Positions 51,601-62,615 of a stretch of DNA of 64,000 nt are shown piece after piece; position 1 is the stretch's first letter; every line of letters starts with the position of its first letter. The DNA is from Ophiodon elongatus (Eukaryota > Chordata > Actinopteri > Perciformes > Hexagrammidae): NCBI GenBank assembly GCA_016806645.1, contig JACSYO010002128.1, positions 2,563,934 to 2,627,933 on the forward strand, written 5' to 3'. The notes under the pieces are model-generated. The model saw only the letters and a program-made list of their open reading frames with translations. It did not search any database and was not told the DNA's origin. The position numbers and the translations under genes were made by a program.

Positions 51601-54600
51601 AGTTGCAATTAGTCTAAGATCTTTCCCATCTCCCAGATAAGATCTAATACTTTGGTGACTGTTACCTTGAAGTCGAATTTGGTGCTGCTCTCCTGTATCA
51701 TATCAAATATGGCATTAAAAGATCTTGGCATAATCCCGGGGTTCTTCTGTTCCTTGTCCCCCACCATGGTGAAGGTCTTCCCTGAACCCGTCTGGCCATA
51801 TGCAAAGATACAGACGTTGTAACCATCGATAGCTGACTGGATCAGCCTGTGGGGGAAAACCCATCCTAAACAGCAGTGGCATTTAAACATTTAAACGTCT
51901 GTACTTTGATCACAGGCTCTCAGATGGCTCCCTCTGTGTTTTATCTTTATATTTATGTGACTTAAATAACTGTTTTGATTTGTACAAAACTATATAGTAT
52001 TGGAAAAACTACTTTTTCAATGTTATGTGGTGTAAAAGATGCATATTTGGGCCAATTATATGTGTTATGTTACATTTGTGGATATAGTGTATTGGTCCGT
52101 GATTAGGAAGCATAATCCCCCTCACCTGTTGGTGTCATGAAACAAGTCTTCCTGAGAGGCTTCAGCACCGAACACCATGTCAAACTGAAACTCCCTCGGC
52201 CCGCGAGGTGTTTCCACGGTGACGGAGTAATCATCTATTTTCTCCACAACAAGGGTTCCACCCAGCGCAACATCTGTTCGGTTCACTGGTCGAATCCGAC
52301 AAAACACTCTGATTTTACCTAAAAACAAAATAAGTTAAAAAGTGAGGGTTAAACTGAAACAAATTTCATACATAAATATTTAATGCTGGCAAATGTGTAC
52401 CTTTCATGTCTTCCACCATGTTGTAGTACTTCTTCCTCATTGTCCTTTCTGAAGTGTAGTTCTCAATCATTTTCTTTTTCTCGTCTTTAACTTGCTTGAG
52501 CTTGACAGAAGAGCATGACCACACACAGCTTTGATACTGGGGAATTGATGTAAAATATGTGTCTACAAAACTATAGAAACGTAAATGTATGTGCTACAAT
52601 GTAATCAAGTTGTGAATTCACAGACAATAATGAATCCAGTGTATGACAGCTGAATGCACTCAAACCATTACATAACAGCTGCATGCTTAATATGTTTAAT
52701 GCTTCAACAGCCCATGTAACTTATGTCACATCCTGAGTTGTGATGGTATATCAAATTCATTTTGACCTATGGGATTAAAGACCAACCTGATCCTGCAGCA
52801 AGAGAAGTTGCTGACCAACACTCTTCACTCCCTCTGTGGTTCCTATTGTCCCTCGGCCCAAGATGTCCTCCAGTTCTGAGACAGCGTCGGAATCTGAGCA
52901 AAACAGACATTAAAACCACTGATATAAGAGATGCACCGGTGAGTCAATTGTAGTGCAGACACCGAATCATATGTTGTACAGCAAGACTGATGTACATGAA
53001 AGTGACCGGCTTTTGAAGATTCAAGTATAACAGTGAATGATAAAAAAGACTGGAATGCATATGATTCCAATGTAATCATTAATTTACAGTTGGCTGCAGT
53101 CAACATGTTTATTTCTGGTATTCATTTACCATTTGTTACAGGACTTTCACCGGTTTTAATGCAGTCCAAAGCCAACTGAGAGACCTCGTACCCCCTCACT
53201 GTTTCTCGTAGTAAAGATACACTTGACTCATATTCATCTAACCTGAGAAGTGGAAGAAAAACATCGAAATTATTATTATATTTCAGACGATAAAAGGAAG
53301 GCATTGGCTCAATTTAACCTGCCACTTTTATATTGACACTACCTGTGGCTATTAAAACAAATAAGAAGTAATTTTTTAGTTTATATTGTCAAACTGTTTT
53401 AACGATCTCTAACCCATCTTGGTCAGTGGTCTCTCTGTCATTACTGTCTTCTTTGGCCATCTGCAGACGGTCCAGTTTGTCTCTGGCTTCGACCAGAGGG
53501 ACCCGATTCTCCTCAATCATCAGGTCCAAAAGAGCTCTGGTCTCATCCACTGCACTGCAGATAGCATGAGCCTAGACAACAAAACAAAGTGGTATGAATA
53601 CAACAAAGTCATAAAATCAAGGTGATGTCTAAGAAAACAGAATGCCGCCAGGGAAAACAGGGAATGTCATGTTTAAAGTAATTTGATACACTGGTAGTTA
53701 GCAGTTGGTTTATAGGCTACATAGTTAAACCGCACCTTGTGTATGACGGTGGGAAGCAGAACGCTGCAGGGCGGCTGAGGGACAGGAGGAATGGGGCTCT
53801 TCTCTGCCTCCAGCAGCTCAGTGATCTCCCTCTCCCTCTGGTACAGACTCTCTTTCAGCTCCTCCAGACGGGCTTTAGCCCCCTCCAGTGGCCGATCTGA
53901 CTCATTGCAGGCCTTCTGATAGAACCCACATCACAACAACATTTTGTCATGCAGACATTTGATACATCCACCCCTAAAACTTCCCTATCAGACAGTTTGC
54001 CTGTCTTTGTAATGTGACCATTTTCTACATATTGTTCCTCTGAAGGTGTCTCAGAAGTTGTTTTTTTTTGTTGGATGCTTTGCTGATATGTTTATAATCT
54101 TAGATCATGCACTTCAGATATGATCAGCAGACTGCCTTTGTAACTGATTCCAACCCACCAAAGTCTGTTGTTGATCTGGAAATCCTGTGTTCTCTGAGCT
54201 TTCACCTTCCTCAGTGACTTCCTGCTGCGCCTGTGATGATGCCCTCAACATTTCTTGGACTTTCCCTACTTCCTGTCTGGCCATTTGTAGCTCCTGCAGT
54301 GCTGCTCAGTGTCACAGGGTGTTAGTAAAGGTGTGCTATGCAAAGGTCAGTGATTTTGGAGACATACATATTAATTAATGCATGCAGACTCACTGGAGGC
54401 CTGGTGGCTGTGCAGGACATCCAGCCTGTTGGAGAACAATTCCAGCATTTTGCTCTGAAAGAAAGACCAGAACAACGTTGGTCCAATAATTCAATTCTGC
54501 AATGACGTTGAAAAAAAAAAGTTGCCTGTTATACTCAAATACGGCCACAAGGATGTGCTCCAGTTCAGAGGAACACAGTTTCTGAAGCCTGACAGATTTC

Positions 54601-57600
54601 TACGCAACCTTTTCTCTATGCCACTGCAGGCCCTCCTCTTTACTCCTTCTTCTCTCAGCTCTCTGCTCCTCCAGCAGCTGCTCGTTCTGTGCAGTCAAGG
54701 TCTGCAGGAAAAAGGACCAGGCAAAGAGAAGCATACATAAATATATACATAAAGCTACAAAGTGTGGAGAAGAGATTTGAGTTTTTGACTGTATTTTTTA
54801 ACTTTACCACTAGTGAGAACAAAGTGTGCTACATGAGAGTTGCAGGGGAGTGAGCCAGGTAATAAGGAAGAACATGGGAAAGGGAATTGGTTGGGTTTGA
54901 TATAATAGGGACACTTTGGTAAAAGGTACTCAGGGAGGGATGGGTTGACTATCACTGACCGCAACGCTCCTCTCCCAGTCAGCATTCTTTTTCTCCACCT
55001 TCTCCTGGTAGAGGTCCAGGATTCTCTTCAGAGTGTTCATCTTGCTCTGGTGGTTTGATCGGATCCTCTGCACGGTCCACTCCTGATCACACAATAACAT
55101 TTGCATCACTGTTGCAGTGTGTTGGGGCCCTTTTTCTCACACACACCCCTCCTCACCTGCTTCTCTCGCACTGTGGCCTGAAAGTTCTCCTCCAGCTCCT
55201 GCACCATTTCCAGGTGTCTTCTCTTCATTGCTTCCATGTCCTCGGCTATCTGTTTTGGGTTTTGTAGGAGACACACAAACACCTCAGATACATGAAATAG
55301 TATCCTGGTTGCGTTGCATATACTGATCTAATGCCTTCCAGGGCCACACACCAGCAGCATCAGGGCAGCCATGTGAGGGTGAAGAAAGAACACAACACAG
55401 TGTCTGACAGTGACTTCATTGTGTGTCTGCATGCCCTCTCACTGAACAACTGGACACAGCTCTAAGTCACATGTCTGATTAAAAGCAGAGTTTCATAAAA
55501 CTTTGGAGTCATCTGTTTTGTTTAGTGGTATACATCTGATTCTACTGTGAATAGAAATATACTGCTGTGGGAGACCGAGTGCTTGTTCTGTGCTGCTTTC
55601 CAGCAATGGTGCTGGTTATTTTACCTGAGTGATGCAGAGCTCAGCTGACTCGTAGGGGATGTAGATCTTAACATCTTGTGGCCTCTCAGTTTCTGCAGGC
55701 TGATCTGCATCACTGATAGCTGACAGCTGAGATTCTGATGAGCCTGCAAGAATAACATGCTGTAAATCACCATTCAGTTCAGAGCATACGTGCAAAATGA
55801 TTGCCACCATCACTTTGTGCCTTTTTGTAATAAGGGTGCAAATCATATATGTAAGTAATGCTTAACTAATGCATGGCTTGTGATGATCTAATGCAGGATT
55901 TGTCATGAATTCCTGCTGAGTCACGATGACTTTATGTGATTATATCAACTGAGGAATGTTAATTTACAGTTACTTCATACATTAATTGATGGTTGATTGA
56001 TTAATTGTACATTAGCTGGATTCCAGTTACATAAAAGTCCATTTCAGACCCATGCATTAGCTCCCCCTCTCTGAAAGCAGAACAGCACATATTCTCATTG
56101 AAACATGAAGCTTTTTTCCAGCACATTTGCCTGTAATTTGTCAGTTTGCACCTGCTAGATGATTTAGGTTTTAGTGCATCACTATCTACCATGCTTAAGT
56201 TCACTTTCAACAACAAATAATTATGATAATTACAACCGCATCAACTCATGTTCCACCCCCTAGGTTGTAAACGTGACATAAATCTCATTGGGTTATGTCT
56301 GTTTGCATCTGACAACAAGTTTTAGAGAGGATCCATGGTATTAAATTAACTGTATGTTCGTAGAATGCAGCTGATTTGGTCACATATCAAATAATGTGGA
56401 ACTGAATGAACATTTCTTGATGATCTCTAAAATGTGTACTAATTGTATAAAGGCACAGTGACTTGATCATTTGTTAATCATGAGCAACAGGAATTCGTGA
56501 CAAAGCCTGCACTGAAACATCATGAGTCGGCGTTAGTTAAGCATTACTTAAGTATATGATTTGTACCCTTATTATAAAGTTACTGTGATAGTCAAAAGTA
56601 GCAAGCTTTACTTCTCTGACCTCCACAGCTTTTATGTAACTGCAGTATCTTTCTCACCTCTCCTCCTCCCCTCATCATCGTTATTATCATCATCTGATAT
56701 TCCTCTCCTCCAGCACCCCATGCTCCCCTCCACACACAAACACTTTGTGAGGATACTCATAGACATCAGGCATTCCCTAGCCCCTTACCCTGAACCTTAA
56801 CCATCACAACTAAATGTCTAGCCCCAACCCTTACCCTAACCCAACCTAATTCTAACCTGAACCCCGAAAAAACTCTGAACCCTCAAACAGGCCTTTTAAA
56901 GAAGTGAAGACCAGCCAAACTGTGCACACTTTCCAAAAAATGTCTCACTCTGCAGGTCTTAAACTTAAATTGCACCTCACAAAGATATATGTCCAAGTAC
57001 ACCCACAGACACACTCCCACTCCTCCTCCAGCTTCATCATTTTACAGCACCTCGGTTGACTTCTTGTCCAGGGTGTTTTCTGTGGTTGCCAGCGATCCAG
57101 TGTCTGAACGCAGTCCATCTCTTCATCCACAGAGTTTTGTGATGAAAGACAGCTTTAACAATGAAGCAAATGTTGGGGGACAGTTGGAAACAACTTGCGC
57201 AGTGCAGTAAAAGGCATGGAAGAGAAGAGGAGAGTAACAGCAAGTATTGAAACATATTCTTCTATTGCCTAATTATGTTGCAATGTAGGACATGTGCTGA
57301 GTGATATTACTTTATTTTCAAATTTCACATGTAACTGAAGAGAACTTTTAAATAATCAATTACATAATCATAATGGTGTACAGATGAATGCCAGACGCTG
57401 GAGCTCATAAATCTGTTCAATCTGTTCTGTTTATATGTTTATAATGCATTTATCATTTATTTCACTTACATGGATGCAGTTTTGTGGGAAAATAAAACAC
57501 ATAAATCTCAGTTAAACCATTTACATTTTATTTATGATATTTAAAACACGTTTTACATATTTATGATGATATTGAGTGATTAGCGTGCAGTTTATCGTCT

Positions 57601-59150
57601 GTTTACATTTCTCAATATTGCGCTCAAAATGCTTAAATAATTGTTAATTTAATTTTCTGGTTAACTAAGTAGTTAGTTACTGTTTATTTTCATTTTCATA
57701 TTAATCTATCAGTGTGACCATGTTTATCTAAAATATTGAGACATTCCCTCTGAATATTTCCACACTGTCGTCTCTTACATTCCCTTCCCACCCTCTCCCC
57801 TCTTTGTTTCCTCATACAGGAATGTGGGCGTGTCGTCATGCTGCTACTTTCTTCACAGAAACACCTTTTAGCAGAGAAACAGAAATTGTGTCAGCAATTA
57901 CAGAGGAAGGTTGGTGAGATAAAAAAAACACTTTATGTTTATTTAACGTTATCTGTTTGGTTTGGTGAGGGGTTAAAGTGCAATGGTTAAAGGTTACTAC
58001 AGTTAACTATTGTTTACACCTCTGTGATTGCGTGTGAGGGGCGAGGGTTGTCTAGTGGTCTGACCTGCTGTGTTGTCATCGTACTGGTCAAACGTGTTGT
58101 GAATTATTGGACATGGCCTCTCCTCCTTCAGCTCTGGTATGCTGCCCGGTAAATCCTCCAACACCTGCGCTGTGACAGGAACCCGTTCAGGCCGTGAGGA
58201 CAACACAAGGTCTTCAGGGCAGGTCGACCTGTCCGTTGTCTCCCAGGCGTCTGAGAAAGAAATTAACAGGCAGATGGTGTGCGTGATGTAAAGAGGATAT
58301 TTAGACATGCAGACAGACAGAGAAATGAGGGACAGGTATAACCTACCACATAAAAAGAGTACATTAAGATAAAACAGAGGATGGATGGATGTAGATTTAG
58401 ATGACCACTTAAGATTCAGTGCTAAAAATAACTTGCAGCACGAGAACTTACATCTTTCAACCAACCAAAACATCTGGATAGAAGATGGTGGAGCTTACTT
58501 TGACATAATGCGTACTTGAGGCCAATTTTATATATCTCATACAAAACCGTAGACCTCTGCACACAAAACATTCTGCAATGCATTTCTGCAACAGCTAGAG
58601 TGACACCAGCTGTTTCGCTACTGGCAGCAAAGATGCAATAAAGTGTGCATTTGCTGGTCTGTTAGTATACTGCGTACTTCCAAGTGTGTTTCTAGTGGAC
58701 CCTGCTGGCCTTCATGTCCAGATCTCCAGCCAGACCCTGCCAGGAACAGTGTGTTTGTTCTGATAAACCGACTGCTCTGCTGCTTCACAACGGATGCAGC
58801 CAAGCAGCTGAAATATTTAAACCTCGTCCAACTTCACCCGTCTGCCTGCAACACATTTATCACTCCGAACAGCTTCTTCTATACCATATCATTTGATACA
58901 TGATGTAGATATTAACATCATGCAGATGAATAAGCCATTGGAACTTTAGGCGTTTACTTGATGTTTTACACTCACGTTGCTTGCCTGCAGGGGTCACAGA
59001 GTGCTGTCTCCCTACTTTCTTTCCCAGGAAGGTCAGTGAATAAGAACCATTCTCCGCTCCAGAGTTCACAAACATTGTGTATACAACTGAGTTGGCTGTT
59101 CTTGTTTTTGGTCTTTGTAGTTGAAAATATGCAACTGGATCGTCCACAAT
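48698..59150 (-). CDS. C-terminal-motor kinesin-14, KCBP/kinesin-C-like (5' end unresolved)
   Basis: Predicted minus-end-directed microtubule motor. Exons from the 5' side: 59150-58976, 58250-58065, 55743-55625, 55249-55157, 55082-54960, 54701-54609, 54454-54394, 54301-54159, 53915-53736, 53571-53414, 53242-53130, 52893-52787, 52500-52401, 52318-52126, 51846-51666, 51542-51305, 49692-49532, 49427-49323, 49147-49050, 48962-48884, 48748-48698. Phases join over 918 codons. Numbering the modelled part from 1: about 160-545 is coiled-coil-like, the kinesin-14 neck/motor start GKIRVFCRIRP is at 551, the P-loop GQTGSGKT at 632-639, switch I NVESSRSH at 757-764, and switch II DLAGSE at 790-795. The C-terminus has SKEIAQLKE and an acidic EEED end. 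YMLELYSDRLQDLF, the KGVVF strand and the post-motor SKE helix resemble plant KCBP more than KIFC1 or KIFC3. The first modelled exon needs an upstream phase-0 exon with the ATG, which I could not place. Family call is firm; subfamily is inference. Confidence 0.8.
56690..57020 (+). repeat. CCCTAA-like interspersed repeat, copy 2
   Basis: It opens with TTTGTGAGGATACTCATAGA near 56742, continues with CCTTACCCTGAACCTTAACC and CTTACCCTAACCCAACCTAA, and closes with CACCTCACAAAGATATATGT near 56973. The ends TTTGTGAGG and CCTCACAAA are inverted relative to each other, which suggests terminal inverted repeats. It lies in a 2.3 kb kinesin intron and matches the order of the copy at 610-905. Confidence 0.5.
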
Positions 59151-60280
59151 CTGCAGAGAAAGGAGGGTTAAGTTAATGTTAAAGCCACAAAGAGCCTCGA
59201 AAGATGAGATTTTTTAAATGTATATGCAATTTAAGATCTAAAAATATTTTGGTCTTCATTATGAACTCTCGTTCAACCCTCAAACTATTTGCAAATGTCA
59301 AATAGCTCACACAGCAGATTCACTCTGGAGTGTAATCCCTTTGTCAGCCTCTCCAAGCGACTATAAGCTACAAACTTCTCAAAAGGGAAAAAAGGAAATC
59401 CTTTTGCTTCAGTTTGTGTCAATTTCACTGTATAAGAACAAATCTCACATATCACTTGGCAGGAATTGGCACAATGCCAGTTCTTTCAGTTTCATCAGAA
59501 AACACACTGACATCCAAAAGAGTAGAAAACATGACAAAACAGAACACAAAGATTAAAGAAGGCCTGATGATAAAAAGTCTACCTGGCCTGAGAGCAGATC
59601 AGATCCCTTCAGTGCGATTCAGTGCAGTTTGAGTGCTGCTACTGACCAAGAACGCAAAGAATGCGTCGATCCTGATCTCTAAAGTAAACCGAACTCTCAA
59701 CAGCCTTTAAATATTTAACCCGCAGAGATGGAGTTTCACCATGTACTGGCTTAAACGCCACAGAGTGTGCTGGTAAAAGGATGCCCCAAACTGTCCTCAG
59801 GTTTCCCATGTGTAAGATACAGATTGTAACCGGATGCTGTCTCCCATTCACAGACACACATGTAGTTCATACACACACTCACTTTATTCGGTCTCTCTTG
59901 TTTTTGTTTGTTTTCCTGGAGAATGCACACTTTCCTCACTTGATGGGGTTAAGGGAATAGGGCGGTGAACAATAATGCATTAAATCACGTACATCCAAGT
60001 GAAACTCAGTGAGGAGAATCAGGAAATTATCTTTATGCATTTTTGTTGGGATGAAGGGAACGTCAGATGATTGGGTTTATAGAAATTATATATTTGCCAT
60101 GGAACGTAACTACATATTAAGTTAAATACAGATTTGGATTACTTATACTTTATTTTAGTATTTTCATCTACTGACACTTTATACTTATTGTGTGTATGTA
60201 TGTATGTATGTATGTATGTATGTATGTATGTATGTATGTATATATATATGTATATATATATACATATGTATGTATGTATG

Positions 60281-60311
<31 letters not shown>

Positions 60312-61740
60312 GTATGTATGACATACATATTATGTATGTCATACATAATACAATACATTGTTATACATTTAACCAGTGCTACCAGTCTTTTAGATTTGTG
60401 ACCCCTTACAATAAAATAACAGCATTGGAAACTATTGTCATATTTCAGAGTTGTTGGCTGAGTAAAAACTGAAAACAGATTTGTGCATCAAAACATATTT
60501 GTATTCTACACTATTGTATTGGTACTTTTACTAAAAAAGTAATTGTGTAATAAAATCAATGCATTGCTTGCTGCTGTTAATTAAAGGTATTGTACTCTCT
60601 CATCCTGTTGCTTGTGGTCTAGCCATTTGATATGGATTTATGTTATTATTTAGATTGAGTGACTCATGTAGAGCATTTGGACCACAACTCGAGGATCTGT
60701 TTAACACGCCTTACTTAGAGTTATATCCACCCATGATACTTTCTTTACCCACAATCCAAACTCTGCCCTGATCACATTCCACTGTAGATGGACATAGTGT
60801 CACTTTGTCAAATATGTCAACTTCAACATAACAAAATAGTACCAATCAATAGACATGTACTGATCCCAACAGAAAAAGGATGCATTTCAGCACAGAGAGG
60901 AGTTTTTTATTGATGTCATCAAGGGCCTGTGAAGTCTTGATTATTTAGCCTCTCCCATATAGTGTAATGATAAATGACTGGGCTCAATTGATGCAGTCAT
61001 CAGGTAGACGTGTCATTATCCTGGCTGGTAATCTCAGGAGCATGAACGCATTACCTTCTGCTGAGGCATGTAGGCAGCGGGTAGCGTCAGGCCCTGGCTG
61101 TGCTGCCATGATAACATACCACACCTTAACTAAACTCATTACCTTATTGAACCAAAGGTAGACTCTTCTTGGGAAATATTAAGGTGGTCTTTGCTCAGTC
61201 ACTCCTGCAGGTCGAGCTGATCTGTACAGGGATATAGGTCAACAGGCAAACACTTTTGCAAGAGGAGAGATAAGAGCAGCCATTATGTCCTCTGGCAAAT
61301 GAAACAGCAATAACATCAAACCTTTCCTCATAGGGACACTCTGGATTACAGCAGGGAAGACATAATGTGTGGAGCCAGTGCATGTGTGTCCATATAGAGC
61401 CCCGAACATCACACAAATAAAGTGTTATGCTACTGGCCTTCCATCGTTCACATCAATAGAAGCAAATGGGCCACTAGGTAACTTTACTGAGTGTCTCAAA
61501 TGTAAAAAAAAACGATAATAGTAAACATGTCAAATCAAACATTGTAATAGGCAGAAATTCCTGAATAGCAATATATTAGGGATATTGCATAGTAACACCA
61601 TTACATACGCACAAGAAAACAGAGTGACTTTTGAAAATCTGCTGGAGAAACTCCTCTACGCGCCCTGATGTGGCAAACAGCGGTTCAATCCAATGGCAGC
61701 TGTGGAGGGGAGTATGGGCTGCACCCGTTACGAGGTGGGG
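59151..61740. other. Region between the kinesin 5' end and anxa1
   Basis: The missing kinesin first exon or exons should be here or further upstream on the minus strand. A minus-strand open frame covers 59639-59857, but no donor in it gives the phase 0 that the next exon needs. The rest is AT-rich, with a TATG/TA repeat at 60190-60350. Confidence 0.45.
60190..60350. repeat. (TATG)n/(TA)n repeat ending in a perfect palindrome
   Basis: About 12 TATG units are followed by alternating TA and TATG runs. The right end contains a perfect inverted repeat with 16-base arms, 60313-60328 and 60332-60347, around a 3-base ATT spacer. Confidence 0.9.
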
Positions 61741-61751
61741 TTTATAGTGGG

Positions 61752-61759
61752 TATAAATA
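61752..61759 (+). promoter_or_regulatory. TATA box of anxa1
   Basis: TATAAATA lies about 30 bases upstream of the likely non-coding first exon of anxa1, and the intervening sequence is pyrimidine-rich. Confidence 0.65.
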
Positions 61760-61782
61760 AACTCTCTCTCTGTCGCTACAAC

Positions 61783-61830
61783 GCCCCTGGAACTTCAGTC
61801 AGACAAACTTCTTCTCTCTAAGGACACACG
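61783..61830 (+). other. Non-coding first exon of anxa1
   Basis: A donor GTAAGA follows 61830. The next acceptor, ending CTCCCTACAG at 62391, leads into a 21-base leader and the anxa1 ATG at 62413. The start is estimated from the TATA box position. Confidence 0.55.
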
Positions 61831-62412
61831 GTAAGACATTTTCCTTCGATATAAATCGAAAAACTGTCCTCCAGCTGTTAGTTTGAGAGTTTGCTGCATT
61901 TTGGTACGAGATGTGATGCCTTTAAATTCCCTCTCCTTCAAAATATTGATGCGACCTACGAGGGTGTGGTCGGGAAAACGGAAGCGATAATTTTCGGATT
62001 TACGCATTTAACGCAAGAAGTGTTAATCTAATAATTATGAAGCAGACTTGTCAATCTATATCAATATTACAGCAAATCTATCTCAATATAATATGTAATG
62101 TAATGTATCAGAGTTTAGCGTTGGCGTGGCCAGACACTGACATTCTCCACATGCTTGTCATTATAGAAAACCACATAACATAAACCTACAGTAAATATGC
62201 AGAGCCTTGTTCTCTCCGGGAGTGGATGAAGGAAAAACAAACATGAATTATTTCTGCTAGCAAGTTTAATAGATAAGAACTTTACTAGTAAAACCAATAA
62301 AAGAGTAATACTTTTTTCTTTGAATACTATCTACAATATGATCAGTGGACTTTGTTAACATATTTACAAATATTTTCTTCTCTCCCTACAGACAGACTCC
62401 AGTAGTCCCACC

Positions 62413-62570
62413 ATGTCTTTCATCGAAGCCTTCATGCAGCAGACGGTCTATATGGGCATGCCCGATGACTCAGTACGTAATTCTGTGGTTCTGTTCCAGT
62501 TGCGCAGGCCAACAACCCTTTTTTTCATCTTCCTGTGGTGGTGGAAAATTTTTGTCAGGCAGTTTAGAGC

Positions 62571-62615
<45 letters not shown>

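Noticed and set aside
54159..54205. Earlier donor (GTGAAA at 54205) for the kinesin exon starting at 54301
   Set aside because: It gives phase 1 and a stop in the next exon. Extending to the donor after 54159 gives phase 0 and an open reading frame.
59639..59857. Minus-strand frame as kinesin first exon
   Set aside because: It is coding-like and in a plausible place, but none of its donors gives the phase 0 required by the next exon, so I left it out of the model.
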